Part shown: piece after piece, positions 1 to 5,695 of the stretch
Position numbering within the stretch: position 1 is the stretch's first letter
How the letters are laid out: every line of letters begins with the position of its first letter
Assembly (NCBI GenBank): GCA_021777685.1
Contig: JAJYDH010000287.1
Span: forward strand, 1 to 8,337
Source of the DNA: Planctomycetota bacterium
Lineage (GTDB): Bacteria; Planctomycetota; Planctomycetia; Isosphaerales; Isosphaeraceae
Direction: 5' to 3'
Length of the DNA stretch: 8,337 bases
Notes under the pieces: generated by a model
Databases searched by the model: none
The model's input: only the letters and a program-made list of their open reading frames with translations
Told to the model about the DNA's origin: nothing
Translations under genes and position numbers: made by a program

Positions 1-40
1 CTTTTCCTTGCCCACCCGATCAGCAGGCATCCTATCATTC

Positions 41-78
41 TCCCCTCTCCCCCTGGGAGAGGGGCCGGGGGTGAGGGG
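41..78 (+). repeat. Palindromic intergenic repeat, copy 1
   Basis: CCCCTCTCCC (42-51) pairs perfectly with GGGAGAGGGG (55-64) around a three-base loop. The G-rich tail CCGGGGGTGAGGGG follows at 65-78. The unit is the reverse complement, with few differences, of the repeat at 140-174, so the two form an inverted pair about 60 bp apart. The same family recurs inside the large palindrome near 3446. It resembles the REP/BIME-type short repeats found between genes in many bacteria. Its function is unknown; a transcript hairpin is possible on either strand. Confidence 0.75.
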
Positions 79-109
79 CGCCGCATGACCAGCGAGCCGG
101 AAAACAGGG

Positions 110-137
110 CTCGATCGACGACCGCTCGATCGGCGAC
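110..137 (+). repeat. 14-bp tandem duplication
   Basis: GCTCGATCGACGAC (110-123) is followed immediately by GCTCGATCGGCGAC (124-137), with one mismatch. It sits between the two inverted palindromic repeats and may be a small duplication made when the element moved or by replication slippage. No function can be assigned. Confidence 0.6.
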
Positions 138-139
138 GA

Positions 140-174
140 CCCTCACCCCGGCCCTCTCCCAGAGGGAGAGGGAG
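140..174 (-). repeat. Palindromic intergenic repeat, copy 2 (inverted)
   Basis: CCCTCTCCC (152-160) pairs with GGGAGAGGG (164-172) around a three-base loop, and the lead-in CCCTCACCCCGGC lies at 140-152. The orientation is opposite to copy 1. The reverse complement of 164-180 (TTCTGACTCCCTCTCCC) is identical over 17 bases to 3406-3422 in the large palindrome, which shows that all three belong to one repeat family. Confidence 0.75.
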
Positions 175-330
175 TCAGAATCCGCTCCGGACGAGAATCG
201 AAAAAGTGTCGGTCGGTCAGCCCCTTGCGGGGGAGGGCCGTCTGGCACCCCCAGAAGCGGCGTGTACACCTGCCTCCTGACGGATCGCCCAGATCGACAT
301 CTCGCCCATTCCAGGAAGCGCGATGACGGA

Positions 331-359
331 TTGAAATGGGGAAATTGTACCGATCTAGC
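331..359 (+). promoter_or_regulatory. Weak sigma-70-like promoter candidate for the ATPase
   Basis: TTGAAA at 331-336 matches five of six bases of the -35 consensus. The hexamer 17 bp further on, TCTAGC at 354-359, matches the -10 consensus in only three positions. It lies about 45 bp upstream of the ATPase start codon in the least GC-rich part of the leader. Planctomycete promoters are poorly defined, so this is only a candidate. Confidence 0.25.
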
Positions 360-392
360 CGGCCCGTCTCTCGGGAATAGGTTATCTTTTCC

Positions 393-397
393 GGAGG
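393..397 (+). promoter_or_regulatory. Ribosome binding site of the P-type ATPase
   Basis: GGAGG ends six bases before the ATG at 404. This near-ideal spacing favours 404 over the in-frame ATG at 455, which has no comparable purine motif in front of it. Confidence 0.65.
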
Positions 398-403
398 CCG
401 GGC

Positions 404-3031
404 ATGCCGAGTCCGGCCGGCCGCCGGCCCGACCGGTCACGCGAGACCCGCCCGATGAGCCCGTCCGATCTTTCGGTCGACTTCCCCTGTCCGGGCCTGA
501 TCCGGCTCCGGAGCCGCGAGCTGTTCGGTCGGGCCGACCACCCGGCCTGCCGGCGGTTCCTGGAGCGCGTCGCCCAGGCCGCCGAGGTCGCCGGCGTGAC
601 CATCACCGGCGGGCCGGAGCCCTCGGCCGAGCTGCGCTATTGCCCGAAGTCCCACTCGCTCCGCGAGGTCGCGGCGCGGGTCGTGGAACTCCTGAAGCGC
701 GACGAGGACGGGCCGACGCAGGTCTCCGCCCCCTCCGAGGCCCGCGACATCCGGGGCGTGGTCCGTTACCACCGACACGAGCGGCTGATGACCGGCTGGG
801 AGGTCAGGTCGGACCGGCCCGGCCGGCTCGTCGTGAGGAACCCGGTCCTCTTCCGCAAAGGGGGCCTCCGCGACGCGATCGACCGCGAGCTGACCGGCGT
901 CCTGGGCGTCGAGAAGTTCTCCGCGAGCACGATCACCTGCCGGGTCCAGGTCGAGTACGACCCGGACGAGCTGACCGCGACCCAGCTCATCGAGATCCTC
1001 GACGCCGCCGTCGCGGGCGCCGAGCGCCCGGGGACGCTCGACCCGGTCGACCTCAACCTGCCGCTCTGCACGGCCTCGATCCCGGTCGCGGCCTACGCCC
1101 AGTTCGCCGCCCCGGCCTTGCTGCCGGCGGCGGCGGCGCTGTACGCCTACACCTCGGTCCCGACCTTCAAGGAGGCCCGGCGGGTCCTCCTCGAAGAGAA
1201 GCGGATCGGGGTCGACGCGCTCGACGCGGTCGTGATGGTCGGCTGCCTGGGGACGATGTCGATCTTCCCGGGCGCCGTCTGCTGCTGGTGCCTGAGCTTC
1301 GGCCGGTTCCTGGTCAAGCGGACCCGGGACAGCTCGAAGAAGATGCTGGTCAACGCCTTCGGCAAGCAGCCGAGATACGTCTGGCTCGACCGCGACGGCG
1401 CCGAGGTCCAGGTCACGGCCGAGAGCCTCCAGAAGGGGGACGTCGTCGTCGTCCACACCGGCGAGGTCGTCGCGGTGGACGGCCACGTCGTCGAGGGGAT
1501 GGCGGTGATCGACCAGCACGCCCTGACCGGCGAGTCGGCCCCGGCCGAGAAGGGGGTGGGGGACCGGGTCTTCGCCTCGACCGTGCTCCTGGCGGGGAAG
1601 ATCCGGGTGGTCGTGGAGACCTCGGGCGGCGAGACGGCCTCGGCGCGGATCGGCCAGATCCTCGCCGACACGGCCGGCTACAGGATGTCGTCGCAGCACC
1701 AGGGGGAGCGGCTGGCCGACAAGGCGGTCCTGCCGACCCTGGCCGCCGGCGCGCTGGGGCTGGCCACGCTCGGGCCGCTCGGGGCGGTCGCCGTGCTCAA
1801 CAGCGACTTCGGCACGGGCATCCGGATGGCCGCGCCGCTGGCGATGTGCAGCTCGCTGGCCCTCTGCGCCAGCAAGGGCATCCTGGTCAAGGACGGCCGG
1901 GCGCTGGAGATGATGAACTCCGTCGACACCGTCCTCTTCGACAAGACCGGCACCCTGACCCGAGAGCGACCCGAGGTCGGCCGGGTCATCGCCGTCGGCG
2001 GGCGGGACCCCGACCAGGTGATCCGCTACGCCGCGGCGGCCGAGCGGAAGTTCCACCACCCCATCGCCCTGGCGATCCTCCACAGGGCCGAGGAGCTGGG
2101 GCTCTCGTTGCCCCCGACCGACGACACCCGGTACAAGGTCGGCTACGGGATCACCGTGCATATCGACGGCCACGCCGTCCGCGTGGGCAGCCGGCGGTTC
2201 ATGGAGCTGGAGGGCATCCCCCTGCCGGCCCAGGTCCGCGAGGCGCTCGAAGCGGCCCATCGCGACGGCCATTCGGTGGTCATGGTGGCCGTCGGCGACC
2301 ACCTCGCCGGCGCGATCGAGCTGAGGGCGGCGGTCCGGCCCGAGGCCGTCGAGATCGTCAAGGGGCTCCGCGACCGGGGGATCAAGCACATCGCCATCAT
2401 CTCCGGCGACCACGAGGCGCCGACGCGGAAGCTCGCCGAGTCGCTGGGCATGGACCGCTACTTCGCCCAGGTCCTGCCCGCCGACAAGGCCGAGTACGTG
2501 GCGAGGCTCCAGGCCGAGGGGCGCAAGGTCTGCTTCGTGGGCGACGGGATCAACGACTCGATCGCCTTGAAGAAGGCCGACGTGTCGATCTCGCTCCGGG
2601 GGGCCTCCTCGATCGCGACCGACACGGCGCACATCGTCTTCCTCGACGGCGGGATCTCCCGGCTCTGCGACCTCAAGGACATCGCCGGCGACCTCGGCCG
2701 GAACGTCCGGCGGAGCTGGGGGATGATCGTCGTGCCCAACGTCTCGAACGTGATCGGGGTCTTCGCGCTGGGCTCGGGCGTGATGACGTCGGTCGTCACC
2801 AACAACGTCTCGGCGCTGCTCGCGCTGGGCAACGGGCTCTTGCCGCTCCGCAAGATCCCGAGGGTCAAGCCCGACCGCCCGGCCGCCGCCCGGCCGCCTG
2901 CCGCGCCGAAGGTCGCCGACCTCGTGCCGTCCCGCGGGTTCGGCTCCGGCCTCGATCTCGGCCGCCCGCGCGACCTCGGCGTGGCCCTGCTCGCCCGCGC
3001 CGGCCTGGCGACGCGGACGGTCCCGGATTGA
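404..3031 (+). CDS. P1B-like heavy-metal-type P-type ATPase lacking the CPC motif
   Basis: This is an 875-residue integral inner-membrane pump that would couple ATP hydrolysis to cation movement. All catalytic parts are visible: actuator-domain TGES (375-378), phosphorylation motif DKTGTLT with Asp513, the P1B-type His-Pro pair (552-553) and G-x-G (580-582) of the nucleotide-binding domain, SGD (667-669), and GDGIND (713-718). Likely membrane pairs lie near 218-250, 270-303, 442-490 and 772-815. The N-terminus carries two HMA-like ferredoxin-fold stretches (about 28-98 and 150-204), neither with CxxC. In the helix before Asp513, where P1B pumps have CPC, the sequence reads F469-G470-T471 within SDFGTGIRMAAP, although the downstream Pro478 is kept. 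A cysteine cluster, CCWC (293-296), lies in an earlier helix. The C-terminal tail from about 816 is rich in Pro, Ala and Arg. The start rests on GGAGG at 393; an alternative start is 455. The transported ion is unknown. A P-type ATPase is certain, the P1B-like class is likely. Confidence 0.93.
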   Translation: MPSPAGRRPDRSRETRPMSPSDLSVDFPCPGLIRLRSRELFGRADHPACRRFLERVAQAAEVAGVTITGGPEPSAELRYCPKSHSLREVAARVVELLKRDEDGPTQVSAPSEARDIRGVVRYHRHERLMTGWEVRSDRPGRLVVRNPVLFRKGGLRDAIDRELTGVLGVEKFSASTITCRVQVEYDPDELTATQLIEILDAAVAGAERPGTLDPVDLNLPLCTASIPVAAYAQFAAPALLPAAAALYAYTSVPTFKEARRVLLEEKRIGVDALDAVVMVGCLGTMSIFPGAVCCWCLSFGRFLVKRTRDSSKKMLVNAFGKQPRYVWLDRDGAEVQVTAESLQKGDVVVVHTGEVVAVDGHVVEGMAVIDQHALTGESAPAEKGVGDRVFASTVLLAGKIRVVVETSGGETASARIGQILADTAGYRMSSQHQGERLADKAVLPTLAAGALGLATLGPLGAVAVLNSDFGTGIRMAAPLAMCSSLALCASKGILVKDGRALEMMNSVDTVLFDKTGTLTRERPEVGRVIAVGGRDPDQVIRYAAAAERKFHHPIALAILHRAEELGLSLPPTDDTRYKVGYGITVHIDGHAVRVGSRRFMELEGIPLPAQVREALEAAHRDGHSVVMVAVGDHLAGAIELRAAVRPEAVEIVKGLRDRGIKHIAIISGDHEAPTRKLAESLGMDRYFAQVLPADKAEYVARLQAEGRKVCFVGDGINDSIALKKADVSISLRGASSIATDTAHIVFLDGGISRLCDLKDIAGDLGRNVRRSWGMIVVPNVSNVIGVFALGSGVMTSVVTNNVSALLALGNGLLPLRKIPRVKPDRPAAARPPAAPKVADLVPSRGFGSGLDLGRPRDLGVALLARAGLATRTVPD

Positions 3032-3043
3032 GGCCCCGGGCGG

Positions 3044-3280
3044 TCAGTTCCGGCCGGCGTTCGAGCCGTCCTCGACGGTCCCCTTGAGCCAGCGGGCGGC
3101 CTCGTAGAGGTGGCGGCGGGCGTGGTGGTCGTCGGCGAGGAGGCCGTCGCGGCGGGGGCTGTAGAGGGTGTCCAGGACCCGGACCAGCGAGGGGACCTCG
3201 GGGCACTGCCAGCGGCCGTCCTCATGGAGGACCGCCGAGGCGGTCCGCTCGCGGAAGGGGAATCGCAGTCGTCCGATCAT
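3044..3280 (-). CDS. Hypothetical protein, 78 residues
   Basis: I do not recognise this family. The protein is small, charged and probably soluble, with no membrane segment or signal peptide. It begins MIGRLRFPF and includes the segments WQCPEVPSLVRVLDTLYSPR and HHARRHLYEAARWLKG, which look like two amphipathic helices. There is one Cys (in WQCP). The ATG at 3280 is preferred over the upstream extension to 3466 because that extension only translates the palindromic element and because AGGAGAGG lies just upstream of 3280. Its stop is 12 bp from the stop of the convergent ATPase gene. Normal amino-acid composition, unlike the Arg/Gly/Pro-rich shadow frames, supports it as a real gene. Confidence 0.65.
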   Translation of the reverse strand: MIGRLRFPFRERTASAVLHEDGRWQCPEVPSLVRVLDTLYSPRRDGLLADDHHARRHLYEAARWLKGTVEDGSNAGRN

Positions 3281-3347
3281 GATCGGGGTCCTCTCCTGAG
3301 TCGCCGGCACCTCGGTCACGCAGGGTTTTCGCCCGCCGGTCCGGAAT

Positions 3348-3376
3348 ATTAAACCCTTAAGCCCAACACCGTTGAA
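3348..3376 (-). promoter_or_regulatory. Candidate promoter of the 78-residue gene
   Basis: Read on the - strand, TTCAAC (3376-3371) and TTTAAT (3353-3348) are separated by 17 bp. The -10 matches TATAAT in five of six positions and the -35 matches TTGACA in three. Transcription would start about 60 bases before the ATG at 3280. The -35 lies inside the end of the palindromic element and the -10 just outside it, so the insertion may have supplied part of this promoter. This is a prediction from motif match only. Confidence 0.35.
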
Positions 3377-3536
3377 CGAGCCATAAACGACGTCGAGAGC
3401 AGTCTTTCTGACTCCCTCTCCCCTTGTGGACGAAGCCAGGAACCCCTCACCCCAACCCTCTCTCACAAGGGGAGAGGGGGTCGGAAGTCACAGGCAATTA
3501 ACGATTTGCGGCTCATTTGGCGGTATTGCCCTTAAG
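3356..3536. mobile_element. MITE-like 181-bp imperfect palindrome
   Basis: The left arm (3356-3428) and the reverse complement of the right arm (3464-3536) have equal length and align without gaps, with about 45 of 73 positions identical by hand count. Identity is highest at the inner ends, where 3410-3428 pairs with 3464-3482 with one mismatch in 19, and at the outer ends, both CTTAAG. The 11-mer CCCTTAAGCCC occurs directly at both borders (3354-3364 and 3529-3539), which may represent a target duplication. The 35-bp centre contains the CCCTCACCCC segment of the repeats at 41-78 and 140-174. A competing local hairpin (3456-3462 with 3472-3478) is also possible. It encodes no protein, so movement would need a transposase supplied in trans. 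Confidence 0.6.
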
Positions 3537-3558
3537 CCCCGCAGTCCTCTCGCGGGGC
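3536..3558 (-). terminator. GC-rich hairpin, possible terminator
   Basis: GCCCCGC (3536-3542) pairs with GCGGGGC (3552-3558) around a nine-base loop. On the - strand it lies about 100 bases after the stop of the DUF5658-like gene and is followed by UUAAG rather than a full U-tract. That makes it a weak intrinsic terminator candidate at best. Confidence 0.25.
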
Positions 3559-3659
3559 GAAAAGACGACGGAACGCCTTCTCTCCCAACGGATGAGCGGT
3601 TCGGGATCTTGGGTCGGACAGGAAAAAGCGGCCCGAGGTTCGGGAATCCGGGGCGAGCT

Positions 3660-4178
3660 TCAGCGGGGCCCTTCGACGATCGTCACGCGGGCCGGGGCGC
3701 CGAGGCGGGCGAAGTCGGGCGGCCGGCTCATCAGGGCGATCTGGTAGCCGAGGAGGATGAGGTAGAGGCCGACGAAGACCGGCAGGAGGTAGCCGACCCG
3801 GAAGCGGGTCCGGAACAGGGTGAAGTTCCGGAAGATCAGCAGGAACGGCAGCCCGGCGGTCGTCAGGGCATACTTGCCCAGGAGGAAGTGGAGCGGCCCC
3901 CGGCTCAGGAGGTAGCCCATCGCCGGGTTGACCTCCTCGCACCCGGCCCCGAGGAGAAGGAGCGTCACGGCGCCGTCGACGATGGTCAGGACCAGCAGCA
4001 GGACGGCCAGGATGAACGTCGGCGTGTCGATCCGGTCGACGAAGTAGGGCTCCCGGCGCTCGTCGGCCCGACGGTTCCGGCCGCGCCTCCCCCTCGGTCG
4101 GAAGGCGTCCCAGGGGCCCGTCGGCCGCCTCCGACGATCGGTCCGGGCCCTGGGTTCGGGGGGTGGTTCGGGTTGCAT
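3660..4178 (-). CDS. DUF5658-like three-helix membrane protein
   Basis: This is a 172-residue protein with a very basic, Pro/Arg-rich cytoplasmic N-terminus (residues 1-46) followed by three hydrophobic helices (about 54-77, 97-116 and 127-150). The pattern of an Asp in the first helix (TIVDGAVTLLLL, Asp68), then CEEVNPAMGYLL (Asn84-Pro85), then a Lys at the start of the second helix (GKYAL, Lys102) fits the DUF5658 family, whose function is not known. The ATG at 4178 is chosen because the frame upstream of it only translates the pilin-like gene out of register; a GGGG run about eight bases upstream may serve as ribosome binding site. It lies 53 bp downstream of the last pilin-like gene and on the same strand, so it may be co-transcribed. 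Any role in pilus function is inference from position only. Confidence 0.8.
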   Translation of the reverse strand: MQPEPPPEPRARTDRRRRPTGPWDAFRPRGRRGRNRRADERREPYFVDRIDTPTFILAVLLLVLTIVDGAVTLLLLGAGCEEVNPAMGYLLSRGPLHFLLGKYALTTAGLPFLLIFRNFTLFRTRFRVGYLLPVFVGLYLILLGYQIALMSRPPDFARLGAPARVTIVEGPR

Positions 4179-4231
4179 GGCTCGCCCCTGCCGCCGAAGT
4201 TGTGGGGATCTCGCCCGTCGCGACCGCCGCG

Positions 4232-4666
4232 TCAGTCCCCGAAGGTCGAGGGCATCGTGTCCCAGGTCGCCGCGGCGGCGCCGGTGGGATATTGCTGGGC
4301 CGAGGTCACGGTCCAGGTCGTGCCCGCGGACGACGAGCCGCCGGGCGACTCGACATACGTGACCGTGAAATACGCCGGCCCGTTCGCGGTCAGGATCGTG
4401 GCGTTGCACGCATAGTAGCGCTGCTGTCCGTCGACATGAGGGACCGGAGGGTCGCCGGTCTCCAGGAGGCTCAGGGCCCGGGCGAGCGGCTTGTAGGCGT
4501 CGTTCAGCGACGGCGACACCTGGACCGGGCTGAACTGGGTCAGGAACCGCATGGTCGACGTCAACTGGCGATGCGCGATCCCCCAGAGCGCGGCGATGAG
4601 CGCGACCTCGAGCATGACCAGCATCAGGGCGTAGCCGCGCCTCCTCGGCCGGGTGCGGGTCAGCAT
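4232..4666 (-). CDS. GspK/PilX-like minor pseudopilin
   Basis: This is a 144-residue protein with a basic leader (MLTRTRPRRRG) and a single N-terminal hydrophobic helix (about 12-33) of the class-III signal type, so prepilin peptidase would be expected to cut after Gly11. The usual Glu at +5 of the mature protein is absent; a Glu occurs at +9 (GYALMLVMLE). GspK and PilX proteins also deviate at +5, and the position as last pilin-like gene fits that role. The rest is a small soluble domain with one Cys (YYACNAT) and a Gly/Ser/Thr-rich C-terminus. It is much shorter than true GspK, so the assignment is to the general type only. Its ATG overlaps the preceding stop as TGATG, which suggests translational coupling. 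Confidence 0.75.
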   Translation of the reverse strand: MLTRTRPRRRGYALMLVMLEVALIAALWGIAHRQLTSTMRFLTQFSPVQVSPSLNDAYKPLARALSLLETGDPPVPHVDGQQRYYACNATILTANGPAYFTVTYVESPGGSSSAGTTWTVTSAQQYPTGAAAATWDTMPSTFGD

Positions 4667-5274
4667 CAGTGGTGGACCTCGAAGGTGTACTGGCCCCGCG
4701 AGCCCCGGCAGGCGAACGTGACGGTGAGCCCGACCCGGCTGACCTCCGACCCGACCGGCGCCAGCGCCAGCGCCACCACCGACTCGACGTGGCGCGCCAC
4801 GGCGATCGACCGGCTCAGGCCGACCGAGGGGTCGCCGACGTAGCGGACCAGCCGCCCGTCCGAGTTGACGACCGCGCCCGAGGCGTTCTGGTCGTTCACG
4901 GTCGGCTCGTAGGTGTACTGCACGACGTACGGCCAGGGCTGGGGGTTCGAGCCCCCGGGCGGCGTATAGCCGGCGGGCCCATAGTCGAACTGGAGCGCGG
5001 GCCAGCCCGAGGCCGCCTCGACCGCCTCGACCTGGTAGAGGACCAGGCCGGCCGGCGGGCGGGCCGACTCCTGGTAGATCGCCTGGGCGGCGACGTTCGC
5101 CTCGTTGACGACCCGCCCCCGGGCGATCACCTCGACGCAGAGCGGCCCGAAGGCCCGCCAGGTCCCGCCGAGCAGGACCACCAGCAGCGCCATCAGGACG
5201 TTGACGACCAGCAGCTCGACCAGCGTGTAGCCGCCCCGCCGTCCCGCCGGCCTCCGGGCCAGAGTCGCCGTCAT
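4666..5274 (-). CDS. GspJ/PilW-like minor pseudopilin
   Basis: This is a 202-residue prepilin-like protein. Its N-terminus is basic (MTATLARRPAGRRGG), then YTLVELLVVNVLMALLVVLL, a classical class-III signal with cleavage after Gly15 and Glu at +5. The mature protein would sit in the inner membrane by its helix (about 16-38) and enter the pseudopilus tip. The periplasmic part (about 40-202) is rich in beta-type sequence, with two Cys (46 and 179) that could form a disulfide. Length and gene order match GspJ/PilW. The ATG at 5274 is supported by GGAGG seven bases upstream; the open frame further upstream is an out-of-register reading of the neighbouring gene. It starts 14 bp after the GspI-like gene and overlaps the next gene by one base. 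Confidence 0.85.
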   Translation of the reverse strand: MTATLARRPAGRRGGYTLVELLVVNVLMALLVVLLGGTWRAFGPLCVEVIARGRVVNEANVAAQAIYQESARPPAGLVLYQVEAVEAASGWPALQFDYGPAGYTPPGGSNPQPWPYVVQYTYEPTVNDQNASGAVVNSDGRLVRYVGDPSVGLSRSIAVARHVESVVALALAPVGSEVSRVGLTVTFACRGSRGQYTFEVHH

Positions 5275-5288
5275 CGCCTTCCCTCCGC

Positions 5289-5678
5289 TCAGGGGACCTT
5301 CCTGGCCGTGACCGTCGCCTGCATGTCCAGCGGGCCGCCGCCGGAGACGGCCTGGGGGGCCTGGACGGTCAGAGAATTCGGCGTGGTGCTCGACGAGGGG
5401 GGCGACGGCGATGACGAGAGGGCCCCTCCCGGCGGCGCCTGGGTGGCCTGGCTGGTCTTCCCGCCCCCGGCCGCCAGCAGGCTCACCAGCCCGTGGTCGC
5501 GCGTCATCAGAACATAGGTCGCGTTCGGCGGGAGCCGCCTCTCCAGGGCGCCGACCAGCTTGAGCTGGGCCACGGCGAAGGGCACAAGCGCCGCCATGCT
5601 GAACCCCAGCACGACGAAGGCCGCCTGGATCTCCAGGAGCGAGAAGCCCCGTCGCCCCGCGATCTTCGGCCGGTGCAT
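5289..5678 (-). CDS. GspI/PilV-like minor pseudopilin
   Basis: This is a 129-residue prepilin-like protein. After MHRPKIAGRRG comes FSLLEIQAAFVVLGFSMAAL, with predicted cleavage after Gly11, Glu at +5 and a hydrophobic helix at about 12-37. The remainder is short and contains a low-complexity Ser/Pro/Thr stretch (about 82-102), which looks like a flexible linker and not a folded pilin domain. The ATG at 5678 is preceded by a GAGGGGG motif about seven bases away and lies 17 bp after the stop of the GspG-like gene. The long frame extending upstream to 6998 is a shadow of the GspG-like gene and of intergenic sequence. The assignment rests on the N-terminal motif and gene order. Confidence 0.8.
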   Translation of the reverse strand: MHRPKIAGRRGFSLLEIQAAFVVLGFSMAALVPFAVAQLKLVGALERRLPPNATYVLMTRDHGLVSLLAAGGGKTSQATQAPPGGALSSSPSPPSSSTTPNSLTVQAPQAVSGGGPLDMQATVTARKVP

Positions 5679-5695
5679 CGACTTGCCCCCTCGGA

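Larger units (their letters stand above)
1..403. other. Non-coding region upstream of the P-type ATPase
   Basis: I see no convincing gene here. A long open frame crosses the region on the + strand, but its translation comes from palindromic repeat sequence (it includes the peptide LTPALSQRERE) and then from an out-of-frame reading of the ATPase gene. The stretch holds an inverted pair of hairpin repeats (41-78 and 140-174), a 14-bp near-perfect tandem duplication (110-137), a short GTGTACAC palindrome (262-269), a possible weak promoter (TTGAAA at 331-336) and the ribosome binding site of the ATPase. The lower-GC patch at about 325-390 is the most promoter-like part. Confidence 0.6.
3281..3659. 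other. Intergenic region with MITE-like palindrome
   Basis: No gene is supported here; open frames on both strands reflect the palindrome. The region holds the leader of the 78-residue gene with a possible promoter (3348-3376), the 181-bp imperfect palindrome (3356-3536), a GC hairpin just beyond it (3536-3558) and about 100 bp downstream of the stop of the pilin-side operon. Part of it (about 3340-3530) is noticeably less GC-rich than the coding sequence around it. Confidence 0.6.

Noticed and set aside
222..236. Intrinsic terminator at the CCCC-TTGC-GGGG hairpin
   Set aside because: The stem is only four base pairs and no T-run follows on either strand.
437..2632. 731-residue open frame on the - strand opposite the ATPase
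   Set aside because: It is a shadow of a GC-rich coding sequence, with Asp/Arg/Gly/Val-biased composition and no recognisable motif, while the + strand frame has every P-type ATPase motif.
3032..3043. Bidirectional terminator between the ATPase and the 78-residue gene
   Set aside because: Twelve bases separate the stop codons and no stem with a U-tract is visible there.
85..3087. 1000-residue open frame on the + strand
   Set aside because: It lies one frame away from the ATPase gene for most of its length and translates to Arg/Gly/Pro-rich sequence with no domain; its beginning only reads palindromic repeats.
3426..4415. 329-residue open frame on the + strand
   Set aside because: It starts in the palindromic repeat and then runs antisense to the DUF5658-like gene, whose frame has clear membrane helices.
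4669..5517. 282-residue open frame on the + strand
   Set aside because: It is antisense to the GspJ-like and GspI-like genes and has shadow-type composition.
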